From Improbicoccus devescovinae (GTDB lineage: Bacteria; Bacillota; Clostridia; Oscillospirales; Acutalibacteraceae): a stretch of 64,000 nucleotides of DNA. Where the stretch lies: NCBI GenBank assembly GCA_036245095.1, contig BSWA01000001.1, positions 479,076 through 543,075 of the forward strand, in the 5' to 3' direction. The notes beneath the pieces were generated by a model, which saw only the letters and a program-made list of their open reading frames with translations, was not told the DNA's origin and did no database searches. Shown in pieces: positions 47,445 through 55,510 of the stretch. The translations under genes were made by a program, and so were the position numbers. The first letter of the stretch is position 1. Each line of letters opens with the position of its first letter.

Positions 47445-48088
47445 ATGTTTTTGAAAAAGTACAAAAAATCAAGCTCGAATTACTCGATTGCCATTTAAAA
47501 AAATCAGGAAATAACAAATTCGCTAATTTTAAATATTACGAGCTTGACGACTTCATGCCGCATATAATCAGGCTTTGCGATAAATATAAAATTTTTACTC
47601 AAATTACTTTTGATGAAAATTATGCAAATTTATTTGTGTTTGATTCTGAAAATAAAGAAGATCTAGAAAAACCTCCAAAAATAACAATTAAATGCCCGAT
47701 TGAAAAATTAGAAATCCGCGGAGCAAATGCAATACAGGCGATCGGAGGGATGCAAACGTATTTAAGACGATATTTGTATATGGCGTTATTCGAAATTACT
47801 GAAAACGATTTATTCGATGCAAATCACGGGAAGTCAGAAATTACAAAAACAAAGAAAATCGAAGAACTTGGGAATAAATCGCTATCAAAAAAACAGGGGA
47901 TTTCAACTGAAGAAAAAGATGAATTGCGAACTTTAATCGGCAACAAAGATTTAGAACTTAAGCTTTTAAAACAATACAAAGTTAATTATTTAGTCGAGTT
48001 GACGCCAGATCAAGCCAAAGAAATCAAAGAAAGAATTGAAAAATTTAAAGCTAAAACTGAGAAAAAACAGGAGGAAAACAATGTTTAA
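47441..48088 (+). CDS. ERF family single-strand annealing protein
   Basis: A 215-residue protein with 'FANFKYYELDDFMPHIIRLCDKYKI' and 'AIQAIGGMQTYLRRYLYMALFEITENDLFDA', the core of the ERF superfamily of phage recombinases that anneal complementary single strands. The C-terminal Lys/Glu-rich tail (about 165-215) overlaps the ssb start by 8 nt. A truncated second copy lies at 40985. It probably works with the adjacent SSB. Confidence 0.88.
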   Translation: MNVFEKVQKIKLELLDCHLKKSGNNKFANFKYYELDDFMPHIIRLCDKYKIFTQITFDENYANLFVFDSENKEDLEKPPKITIKCPIEKLEIRGANAIQAIGGMQTYLRRYLYMALFEITENDLFDANHGKSEITKTKKIEELGNKSLSKKQGISTEEKDELRTLIGNKDLELKLLKQYKVNYLVELTPDQAKEIKERIEKFKAKTEKKQEENNV

Positions 48089-48464
48089 TTTAATTGTGCT
48101 TATGGGTCGTTTGACTGTTGATCCAGAACTAAAAACTTCTCAAAATGATAAAAATTTTGTGAGATTTAACCTAGCGGTTAATCGATATGTTAAAGACAAA
48201 GACCATCCAGAGGCAGACTTTTTCAAAATTGTTGCATGGGAGAAAACAGCTGAATTTATATGTAATTATTTTAATAAAGGCGATACGATAGTGATTCAAG
48301 GGAGCGTCAAGACTGGCACATTTACTGACGATGAAGGCATAAAACGTAAGACTTTTGATGTGTTAGCAAATAAAGTTGATTTTGCTGGCTCTAAAAAAGA
48401 TAAGCCTGAAACGCTTCAAACTGATAGATTTGGAGATTTAACAGACGACGATTTGCCGTTTTAA
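48081..48464 (+). CDS. ssb: single-stranded DNA-binding protein (prophage, complete)
   Basis: 127 residues from ATG 48081 (GGAGG upstream, inside the ERF gene). OB-fold blocks as in the other two copies, and an intact acidic tip LTDDDLPF. This is the only copy of the duplicated module with a complete tail. Confidence 0.93.
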   Translation: MFNLIVLMGRLTVDPELKTSQNDKNFVRFNLAVNRYVKDKDHPEADFFKIVAWEKTAEFICNYFNKGDTIVIQGSVKTGTFTDDEGIKRKTFDVLANKVDFAGSKKDKPETLQTDRFGDLTDDDLPF

Positions 48465-48493
48465 AAAAACAAATGAATTTAAGGAGAAATTTT

Positions 48494-48673
48494 ATGTTTC
48501 ACAAATTTAATAAAGATCATTATATCAACTTAGATAGCATTTTTTCAATTGAAATTTATTCTGAAAATATTTTGGAATTCACTTTAACTAATGGAAAAAA
48601 AATTCTTTTTGAAACAGAAGAGGAAGCAAAATCTGAAATATTACATTTAATGGGTGGATATTTTGAAGTTTAA
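48494..48673 (+). CDS. small hypothetical prophage protein
   Basis: 59 residues from ATG 48494, chosen because AAGGAG lies 8 nt upstream. 'MFHKFNKDHYINLDSIFSIE', 'LEFTLTNGKKILFETEEEAK' suggest a small beta-rich PH-like phage protein. The end overlaps the next gene. Confidence 0.7.
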   Translation: MFHKFNKDHYINLDSIFSIEIYSENILEFTLTNGKKILFETEEEAKSEILHLMGGYFEV

Positions 48674-49616
48674 TTTATATCAGGAACTTGGGAATTTCTC
48701 GCGCTCCGTGAGGGCAAATCATTTAAGTTCAAGCACTATTGCGCTTTGGTTTGCGATTGTAAGCAAAGCGAATGAGCTGTATTGGATGGATGAATTTGGC
48801 TTTACCGTTGCAGAGCTTGAAGTTTTCAGTGGCCTCGAAAAAAGATCAATTTTAAATGCAAGAAATCAATTAAAGCAATTTGGCTTCATTGATTTTAGAA
48901 CACGCGGAGGCAATAAATGCACGTTTTACAAATTACTGCCACAGTGTGCCGAGAGTACATCAGAGAGTACATTGCCATGGTACAAATTTGCACCACAAAA
49001 TGTACCACACGATGTACCACAGTGTGTACCGCACGACTGTACCATTCCTAATACAATACCATACCAAACAAAACAAGAAAATATAAATACTACCGAAAAT
49101 ACTAACGTATTTTCTCGGTCAACCACCACGGCGATTGCACCACAAAAGCAAGAAAATACGGCAATTAAGAGCAAAAATTTTATTGTTTTGTTTGAAAAAT
49201 TCTGGTCTGCATATCCGAAAAAAGTAGCTAAACAAGCGGCTTTTAAGGCATTTAACCGAATCAAACCTGACAGCGAAGTAACTCGGGAAATCCTCGAGGG
49301 AGTAGCAAAATGGCAGAATTCCGGGAATTGGGCCGATATGCAGTTTGTGCCTAATCCTGCGACGTTTTTAAACGGTCGACGTTGGGAAGACGAAATCCCA
49401 AAGAAATCTTATTTTCCTGGCAATCGTGAATTTGTTGACGACGAAGGTTTAACCGTCGAAAGCAGAAAATTTTTGGAAGAAAATCCGCTTTGGAAGCCTG
49501 GAACGCCGAAATTCAAGATTTTACGAACGGGGGAAAAAGTCGGGAATTGGCTTGGGAACGGCGGTTACAACATTAGAGGCGAAAAATATGAAAACAAATA
49601 TGCTCATTTGGGATAA
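48663..49616 (+). CDS. phage replication organiser-like protein
   Basis: 317 residues from TTG 48663. GGTGG sits just upstream and the paralogue at 41509 begins with the same TTG-K-F-N-L. The N-terminal domain 'IALWFAIVSKANELYWMDEF' and 'LEVFSGLEKRSILNARNQLKQFGFIDF' is a winged helix for origin binding. A Pro/Thr/Asn-rich linker with 'VPHDVPQCVPHDC' repeats follows. The C-terminal domain 'FWSAYPKKVAKQAAFKAFNRI' to 'NPATFLNGRRWEDE' is common in phage replication proteins. Confidence 0.78.
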   Translation: MKFNLYQELGNFSRSVRANHLSSSTIALWFAIVSKANELYWMDEFGFTVAELEVFSGLEKRSILNARNQLKQFGFIDFRTRGGNKCTFYKLLPQCAESTSESTLPWYKFAPQNVPHDVPQCVPHDCTIPNTIPYQTKQENINTTENTNVFSRSTTTAIAPQKQENTAIKSKNFIVLFEKFWSAYPKKVAKQAAFKAFNRIKPDSEVTREILEGVAKWQNSGNWADMQFVPNPATFLNGRRWEDEIPKKSYFPGNREFVDDEGLTVESRKFLEENPLWKPGTPKFKILRTGEKVGNWLGNGGYNIRGEKYENKYAHLG

Positions 49617-49646
49617 AAAAATTTTTAAAAATCGAGATGTTTTAAT

Positions 49647-50086
49647 TTGATAAAAATTGGTTCTTTTTTAGAAGAATATTATAAAAAACATATAGTAGAT
49701 AAAAATTATGAAATTCCAGTTTGCAAAGTTTGCGGCGAAGAAATATGCAAAGAGTTATACACTGAAATTTCAGGTGAAAAAACTAGAGTTTTTTCCCAAA
49801 TAAAATTAATGTCCAAGAGACAAAAATCCCCGACAAAAAAATTATTGAATATATTCATAAAATCGTAACAATTGATAATAAAATTAAAGGAAAAATCGAA
49901 CAACTTAATTTTCTGGAACAAAAATTAGAGGAAATGGAAAAACTTTTAAAGAATTCTATTGGAATCGGAAACAAAATTTTAAAACTTCGTTATGTTGACG
50001 GGTTAAAAGCCGGCCAAATTTCAAGACGTGTCGGTTATTCGGTAAGAAGTGTCTATCGGGTTTTAGAAACAGGGAATCACAAATAA
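49647..50086 (+). pseudogene. phage regulator with region-4-like HTH, frameshifted
   Basis: Start 49647 encodes 'IKIGSFLEEYYKKHIVDKNY' and a short Cys motif (CKVCGEEIC). Near 49800 the coherent frame changes, and the other frame continues 'DNKIKGKIEQLNFLEQKLEEMEKLL' (coiled coil) and 'ILKLRYVDGLKAGQISRRVGYSVRSVYRVLE', a sigma-70 region-4-like helix-turn-helix of the DUF1492/ArpU type, ending at 50086. A single-base indel in the T6 or A runs near 49790-49810 would repair it. Confidence 0.6.
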
Positions 50087-50091
50087 AATGG

Positions 50092-50120
50092 TTGGGTTAT
50101 CTTGCATCACATGGTATAAT
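50092..50120 (+). promoter_or_regulatory. predicted sigma-A promoter of the Rpn gene at 50236
   Basis: TTGGGT at 50092-50097, 17-nt spacer, TATAAT at 50115-50120, about 115 bp before the start codon. Confidence 0.55.
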
Positions 50121-50235
50121 AAAAGTAGTTTTTGAAATTAAATAGATTTTTTAAATCTAAATTTACTTGATTTTAAAAATTCAAATATTCAAGAATCCGA
50201 AGTTAAAAATAAATTAAAGAAAGGAGAGCAATTTT

Positions 50236-51225
50236 GTGCGAGAATATTTTATTAAACCGAACGAAGATTTACTGGATCCAAAACTTGATCCTATTTTTAA
50301 AGCGCTTTTTACATCAAATACCAAAGAATCAAAAGGCGCATTAAAAGATTTCTTGACAGTCTTTATAGAAAGAAAAGTAGTTGAAGTTTCAGTCATGGCC
50401 AATGAGAAACCGATTACACACAGCAATGAGAAGCAAATAAGATATGATTTTAACTGTCAGTTTAATAACGGCGAATTAGCTACGGTTGAAATGGCGCTTA
50501 AACAAAGGCCTGACGAACTTGTCAGAAGTGAATATTATTTGGCGGAATCATTTACTTCGCAAGAAAATAAAGGGGAAGACAATTATGATGATTTAAAAAA
50601 TGCTTATCAAATAACTCTTCTTGCTGAAGGCAAAAAGTTTAAAGATGAAGCATTTGTTCATAATTTTAAGTATTACGATGAAAAAAATCGTGTAAGCTTA
50701 GAAGGGAAAACGGCAATTATCACGCTCGAAATGAGTAAAATAAAAGAGAAGAATTTATCAAAACCGGATAAAGCAGGAATTTGGGGATTTTTTCTAAAAT
50801 ACGCAAATGATAAATCCAAAATCAATATATTAAACGATATAATTAAATATGAAGAAGGTGTAAAAATGGCAGTACAAGCATTAAGCCGAATAAGTTTAAA
50901 TCAAGAAATGAGACTTAAAGCAATAAGAGCTCAAAAAATGGTTAAAGATTATTTGAGCGATTGCGCCAGGGCTAAAAAGGAAGGCAGAGCCGAAGAAAGA
51001 GCTAAGGCTAATCTCGAGATAGCCGAAGAAAGAGCTAAGGCTAATCTCGAGATAGCCGAAGAAAGAGCTAAGGCTAATCTCGAGATAGCCGAAGAAAGAG
51101 CTAAGGCTGAACAGGAGAAGCTTGAAATAGTTAAAAATCTTCTAAATATAAATTTAAGTTTAGAACAAATATCACAAACTACTGGTCTATCTATTGAAGA
51201 GATAAAAATGTTAAGAACAGATTAA
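50236..51225 (+). CDS. Rpn family recombination-promoting nuclease (PD-(D/E)XK transposase-like), copy 1
   Basis: 329 residues from GTG 50236, with AAAGGAGAG upstream. 'DLLDPKLDPIFKALFTSN', 'IRYDFNCQFNNGELATVEMAL' (the D...E-x-x motif of the PD-(D/E)XK fold), 'DELVRSEYYLAESF' and 'YQITLLAEG' are the PDDEXK_2/Rpn signature. RpnA-type proteins promote RecA-independent DNA transfer in E. coli. The C-terminal part carries three perfect 11-residue repeats (AEERAKANLEI), then a DNA-binding-like end 'SLEQISQTTGLSIEEIKML'. It sits inside the prophage between replication and structural genes. Confidence 0.85.
   Translation: MREYFIKPNEDLLDPKLDPIFKALFTSNTKESKGALKDFLTVFIERKVVEVSVMANEKPITHSNEKQIRYDFNCQFNNGELATVEMALKQRPDELVRSEYYLAESFTSQENKGEDNYDDLKNAYQITLLAEGKKFKDEAFVHNFKYYDEKNRVSLEGKTAIITLEMSKIKEKNLSKPDKAGIWGFFLKYANDKSKINILNDIIKYEEGVKMAVQALSRISLNQEMRLKAIRAQKMVKDYLSDCARAKKEGRAEERAKANLEIAEERAKANLEIAEERAKANLEIAEERAKAEQEKLEIVKNLLNINLSLEQISQTTGLSIEEIKMLRTD
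50989..51108 (+). repeat. 33-bp in-frame tandem repeat in the Rpn gene
   Basis: Three identical 33-bp units (50989-51021, 51022-51054, 51055-51087), beginning GCCGAAGAAAGAGCTAAGGC, plus a 21-bp partial unit. Copy number changes would lengthen or shorten the coiled-coil linker without changing frame. Confidence 0.92.
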
Positions 51226-51319
51226 AAAACTTGGCACAAAATGGCACAGATAGTATGCTATGATAGTAGCGTGGGAGTATATAAATTTTATAAATATTCT
51301 CAAATTTAGCTTTTTGTAA

Positions 51320-51350
51320 GCATCCGATAAATTTTGTCGGATGTTTTTTG
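51320..51350 (+). terminator. rho-independent terminator
   Basis: GCATCCGA and TCGGATG pair around AAATTTTG-type loop sequence, followed by TTTTTTG. It ends the Rpn transcript before the HNH gene. Confidence 0.8.
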
Positions 51351-51382
51351 TTGTGTAAAATAAAAACAGGAAGTGAAAATGT

Positions 51383-51784
51383 ATTGAAAAATCATGTAAA
51401 TATTGCGGTCGGATCCATGATGAGAATTTTGTTTGTCCGAAAAAAATATCAAAAGAGCACATAAAAAAAGAATTAAAAATAGAGTCTTATTTGCGCAGCA
51501 CATACAAGTGGGGCAAAATTCGTGAAAAAATCAGGAAACGAGATAATTATTTATGTCAAATATGTCTGAGAGATGAAAAATATAATTGCGAAAAAATAGA
51601 AGTTCATCATATTATCAGGATTTCAGATAGCATACAGCTTGCATTTGAGCCAAGTAATTTGATTACACTTTGTAGCTTTCATCATCATATGGCAGATAAA
51701 AATGAGATACCTGTTTGGGTCTTAGAAGAAATCGTTAGTGAACAAGAACAAAAAAAATCAGTTTTTATGAATTCTTTTGTTTAA
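51383..51784 (+). CDS. phage HNH endonuclease
   Basis: Core 'LCQICLRDEKYNCEKIEVHHIIRISD' and 'PSNLITLCSFHHHMAD' give the HNH nuclease with two zinc-binding Cys pairs. The coherent frame extends upstream to 51383 ('EKSCKYCGRIHDENFVCPKKIS', an N-terminal zinc-ribbon usual in this family), where the only early start is ATT. An ATG three bases earlier (51380) is one base out of frame. So either a rare ATT start or a one-base insertion is present; a later TTG at 51491 is the fallback. Such HNH genes sit next to phage terminase genes and support DNA packaging. Confidence 0.8.
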   Translation: MEKSCKYCGRIHDENFVCPKKISKEHIKKELKIESYLRSTYKWGKIREKIRKRDNYLCQICLRDEKYNCEKIEVHHIIRISDSIQLAFEPSNLITLCSFHHHMADKNEIPVWVLEEIVSEQEQKKSVFMNSFV

Positions 51785-51795
51785 AAATAATCCCC

Positions 51796-51818
51796 CCTAC
51801 TCGCCCGGGTAGGGCTTT
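51796..51818. terminator. GC-rich palindrome after the HNH gene
   Basis: CCCTAC and GTAGGG pair around TCGCCCGG, followed by CTTTAAAA. It may end HNH transcription. Confidence 0.5.
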
Positions 51819-51959
51819 AAAATGCTCTAAACTACCAACAGCGGCCCCTTCCGCACGATTTTTTTGATTTCTTATGCATTTTGGGTTTTTCGGTTCATTA
51901 TGCGTTTAAGAGCATTTAAAGCAATTTAAGAGGGTGTTGGGTTTTGAGAGAGACCGGGT

Positions 51960-52000
51960 AAAATTAAAATAGAGAAAGAAAATAATACTATTTTAATTTT
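51960..52000 (+). promoter_or_regulatory. 13-bp perfect hairpin abutting a ribosome-binding site
   Basis: AAAATTAAAATAG at 51960-51972 and CTATTTTAATTTT at 51988-52000 are perfect inverted repeats with a 15-nt loop. AAGAGG follows directly at 52001, and the next gene starts a few bases later. The structure could act as an operator or sequester the leader. Confidence 0.5.
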
Positions 52001-52007
52001 AAGAGGT

Positions 52008-52319
52008 TTGAGTTTATGGAGTATAAATTTTGTCAACAACGAAATTGAATATATATTTATAAGTGAAGTGTACAGGGAACTGGATAATTCAAATATAGTT
52101 TATGTAGTCAAAGAAAGAGACTTTAACGGCAAAATATGGGAAAAAGACGGCAAGATCGCTCAGTATGCAGCCAGGTGGGCTGACGACGAAGAAGAAGAAA
52201 TTGAGTATGCCGGAGAAATTGAATATAGCGAAGTTTTTAATTTTTTGATGAATCACAGTGAGAAATCGAAAGCCATGAAAGATTTGGCTATGGAAGAAAT
52301 TGCCAAGGAGTGTGTTTGA
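52008..52319 (+). CDS. hypothetical acidic prophage protein
   Basis: 103 residues from TTG 52008: 'FVNNEIEYIFISEVYRELDN', 'GKIWEKDGKIAQYAARWADDEEEEIEYAGEIEY'. Very acidic middle, no recognised family. An ATG at 52017 lies in another frame and leads to a stop, so a frameshift near the start is possible. The next gene starts 3 bp after its stop. Confidence 0.55.
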   Translation: MSLWSINFVNNEIEYIFISEVYRELDNSNIVYVVKERDFNGKIWEKDGKIAQYAARWADDEEEEIEYAGEIEYSEVFNFLMNHSEKSKAMKDLAMEEIAKECV

Positions 52320-52322
52320 TTT

Positions 52323-52862
52323 ATGAAATTTAATTGTCAGCTTGCTCAAAAATTTGAAAATAAATTTCTTAGAAAAAACGAATGGTTTAGCTTAAGCGAA
52401 AAATTGAATGGTGTTCGCGGGATTTACTACAAAGGCAAGATTTACAGCCGTCAAGGCAAAGAAATATTGGGGCTTGAACATATTTTAGAAAGCCTTAAGA
52501 AATGTACAATGCACAATTTACAATGTAATGAAATGGTTTTTGACGGCGAACTTATCAGGAATAACGTAGATAATCTGTCAGATAATGAGAATTTCCGAAT
52601 TGGGACAGGAATCATAAATTCAAATGAACTAAACAAATCTGAAATCAAATTTGTAATTTTTGATATGCTGCCAATTTTTGAATTTGAAAACGGCAAAAGC
52701 ATTAAAAAATATTCAGAAAAAATTACGGATTTGAAAAAAATAAAACTTTTAAAACCGCTTGAGCTTGTACCAATTCTTTATTCTGGGACAGATCAAAAGA
52801 AAATAGATGAAATTCTTAAAAAAATTACGGATGAAGGCAAAGAAGGCTTGATTCTTAGATGA
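52323..52862 (+). pseudogene. ATP-dependent DNA ligase, C-terminal part deleted
   Basis: 'WFSLSEKLNGVRGIYYKGKIYSRQGKEI' holds the adenylated Lys of motif I (K-x-N-G-x-R), and 'MVFDGELI' is motif III. 'FVIFDMLPIFEFENG' and 'EGKEGLILR' are motifs IIIa and IV. The protein then ends at TGA 52860, where unrelated coding sequence begins; motif V and the OB domain are absent. It looks like a deletion junction in a phage ligase gene. Confidence 0.8.
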
Positions 52863-53025
52863 TTTAGAAAATAATGATTTAATTCAAAATGTAAATGATT
52901 TAGATCATTTTGCGATTAGTTTTGTGTTCCCGAAAGAAAGTGAAGAATTACTGAAGAGCTATATAAAAGCTAACGGGAAAGAACCGATTGTTAAAAAAAT
53001 AATTGAATTTGCGGAGGCGAAATGA
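52858..53025 (+). pseudogene. 3' fragment of an unidentified prophage gene
   Basis: The frame one base off the ligase reads 'DDLENNDLIQNVNDLDHFAISFVFPK' then 'LKSYIKANGKEPIVKKIIEF', ending two bases before the next ATG. No family recognised. It is joined to the ligase gene by a deletion. Confidence 0.55.
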
Positions 53026-53026
53026 C

Positions 53027-53380
53027 ATGCCAAGTTGTGGGACTCAGTGTATTTTATGCGATTTACCTATCAGATTTGATACTTATAGAGGCTGTTCACA
53101 CGGCTGCAAATATTGCTTTACGCAAAGAAATTTTGATATCAAAAAGATAAAAAAACATGAAAGTCTTAAAAGTCTTAAAAAATTTATAAATTTCGAGAGA
53201 AATGGAGATATAAACTGGTGCGATTGGAAAATCCCGCTTCATTGGGGCGGTCTAAGCGATCCATTCCAGCCGATTGAAAAGAAAATCAGAAATTCTTTTA
53301 ATTGCCTTAATTTTTTGGTTGGGACTCAGTATCCGTTTGTCGTCAGCACAAAAGGCGCGCTTCTTGGAGATGATCAATGA
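53027..53380 (+). pseudogene. radical SAM phage protein (DUF5131-like), truncated
   Basis: ATG 53027 after GGAGG. 'DTYRGCSHGCKYCFTQRNF' is a classic C-x3-C-x2-C cluster site, followed by 'WCDWKIPLHWGGLSDPFQPIEKK', typical of phage-borne radical SAM proteins. The similarity ends near residue 112 (VVSTKGALL), where the DNA switches to a portal-protein fragment in another frame. Confidence 0.75.
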
Positions 53381-53483
53381 AGAACGCAATATCATAGTTT
53401 TAAATGAAGGCTTGGAATTAAAAGAATCGAGTAACACAAGCGTTGAAATGCAATTAAACGAGAATAAAAAAGTTCTAAAATAA
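53364..53483 (+). pseudogene. internal fragment of a phage portal protein
   Basis: 'FLEMINEERNIIVLNEGLELKESSNTSVEMQLNENKKVL' resembles the portal segment 'VLDEGLEF...SVEMQLLE'. Only about 38 residues remain, joined to the radical SAM gene upstream and followed by a stop. Terminase and capsid genes, expected around here, are missing. Confidence 0.5.
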
Positions 53484-53611
53484 ACTTAAATCTAATATTA
53501 TTTTTTAAAAAAATATCTTAGTTAAAATTCAGGATATAATTTAAAAAAATTAAATTTGTTATTGTAAATTTTAATATATATTCTATTTTTTGAATAAGAG
53601 GTTTGTTAATA

Positions 53612-54708
53612 TTGAATATAAATATAAAGAAAAATTATAAAATTTTATTTTATATAATATTTTTTCTGGGATTTATTATGATTATAATTCCTAAAAATAA
53701 TAATTCAAAATTTGTTTCTTGCTTTTCTGATAAAATAGTTAAAAACAAAACAAAACGGAAAATTAAAAATTTAGTTAATTTGAATTTATCTGAAAATAAT
53801 AATTTAAATAAAACAAAAAATAAGTTTAATATTATATATGCCACTGATGATAATTATGTTTTATTAACTTTAGTTTCTTTGGTTTCTTTAATGGAACACA
53901 GTCGAAATAGCGATTTCTATGATATTACAATATTGACTGCTCCGAATGTGACTCAAAAAAGTCAACAAATATTAAATTCTGTAAAATCAAAATACAAAAA
54001 TTGTGATGTAAAATTAATCAATATGGGTGAAAAATACAAAAATTCACCCAGTTGGGTATGTAATTCATCTGTGGCTACTTATTATAGACTATCAGTACCT
54101 TCTATTTTAGATAAAGAAAATACATGTTTATATATTGACGGTGACACATTTATTTTTAGAGATATTCATGAAATATTTGAAATTGATATTAAAAATTATT
54201 ATATGGCTGGAGTTCTTGACCCACTTGGTAGTTTTAGTTGGGGGAAATTACATTATAAAACTTTAGGTATAAAAAGTTTAGAAAACTATAAAATGCTGGT
54301 ATGATTTTTATGAATCTTAAAAAACTTAGAGATGATAATATACCAAAAAAATTTGAAAATTTAGTAACTAAAAATAATAATTTGCCTAAGAACAAGAAAT
54401 TCAAATTTTCAGACCAAGATATATTAAATATTTCTTGTTTTAATAATATTAAAACTTTGCCGTTTAAATATAACGCTATGACTCATGCTGATATCAATAA
54501 TGACTATAAAGACAGTGAATACGCTCAATCGGCTTTCACACAACAAGATTGGGATGAAAGTAGAAACAATCCATTAATTGTACATTTTACAATAAAGCCT
54601 TTTGAAAAAAATAAAAAACAAGATAAATATTTTAAACAGTGGTGGGAAACTGTTAGTAAAACTGGATTTCAAGAAGAAATTTTAAAAAAATATGATTCAA
54701 ATCAATAA
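53612..54708 (+). pseudogene. family 8 glycosyltransferase, split by a one-base deletion
   Basis: TTG 53612 with AAGAGG upstream. An N-terminal membrane anchor ('ILFYIIFFLGFIMIIIP') precedes the GT8 fold: 'FNIIYATDDNYVLLTLVSLVSLM', 'RLSVPSILDKENTCLYIDGDTFIF' (D-x-D) in the first frame (to 54304), then 'MIFMNLKKLRDDNI', 'FSDQDILNI', 'VHFTIKPFE' in the second (54301-54708). One A missing in TATAAAATGC near 54288 explains the split: restoring it gives N-A-G-M-I-F-M-N-L, the family sequence. It lies between phage structural fragments, so it is either a carried cargo gene or fills a deletion. Confidence 0.8.
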
Positions 54709-54711
54709 ATT

Positions 54712-55131
54712 ATGAAAGAGTACGTAACAGGCTTTCAAAACGCGACAATAACGCTCGGAATCGATGACGACGATGACACTATATTTGCTGAAATTCTCGG
54801 TAAAACGATTGCTACGGAAACAAAATTAGTCACATCTAACATAAATGATACTCCGCCATACGTTGGTTTTGGGCATATTGTCGTAAAATTAGTAAATAAC
54901 ATTCCGCTTTACAAAGTCGAGTGGTTCCCAAAAGTTAAATTTAAACCATTTATTCCAGATGCAAACACAAAGGGCGAAAATATTGAATTTGGGACTCCTA
55001 CCGTCGAGGGCATGATTATCGCAAACGATGAAGGCATCTGGGAGAAACACCAAACTTTGGCCACTGAAACTGCAGCAAATACAGCACTTGACGGTTTTTT
55101 TACTCAAGCAAGTGGGCAACAAGTTAGCTAA
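54712..55131 (+). pseudogene. phage major tail protein (phi13 family), 5' truncated
   Basis: 139 residues: 'DTIFAEILGKTIA', 'TPPYVGFGHIVVKLVNNIPLYKVEWFPKVKF' and 'ANTKGENIEFGTPTVEGMI' match the phi13-type major tail tube protein, whose N-terminal ~50 residues are missing. It directly follows the glycosyltransferase stop, consistent with a deletion of upstream head genes. Confidence 0.75.
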
Positions 55132-55133
55132 AT

Positions 55134-55510
55134 TTAAAACTTCAAAAATACAAATGCTGGCTCAGCCTTTTAAATATCTTAAAAACGAGCCAAATGTAGA
55201 TATCACGATTACAGATCAAACTTCAATTGAAGTCACAAATCAAGGTCTGGAGGCTTCTAAACCGATTATTACGCTTTACGGCACTGAAATTGTAGAAATT
55301 TTGATTAATAATTTAGCTATTTTTCAGCTAAATTTCAGCGTAAATCCTGATGTTCCTGATGCATATTTGACGGTTAATAGTAAAATTGAGGAATGCTAAA
55401 AAGATAGTATAAAATCACTAAAAAATCGAAGCATGACAGGAGAATTTCCTACATTTTCACCAGGAGAAAACACAATTACTTGGACTGGGAATTTAACAAG
55501 AATCGTGTGA
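55134..55510 (+). pseudogene. distal tail protein (Dit-like) C-terminal fragment
   Basis: 'FKYLKNEPNVDITITDQTSIEVTNQGLEASKPIITLYGTEIVEI' and 'GEFPTFSPGENTITWTGNLTRIV' are the two C-terminal strands groups of Dit proteins. An in-frame TAA at 55397 (after IEEC) interrupts it, and it ends early at 55508 where tail-lysin sequence starts. Confidence 0.65.
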
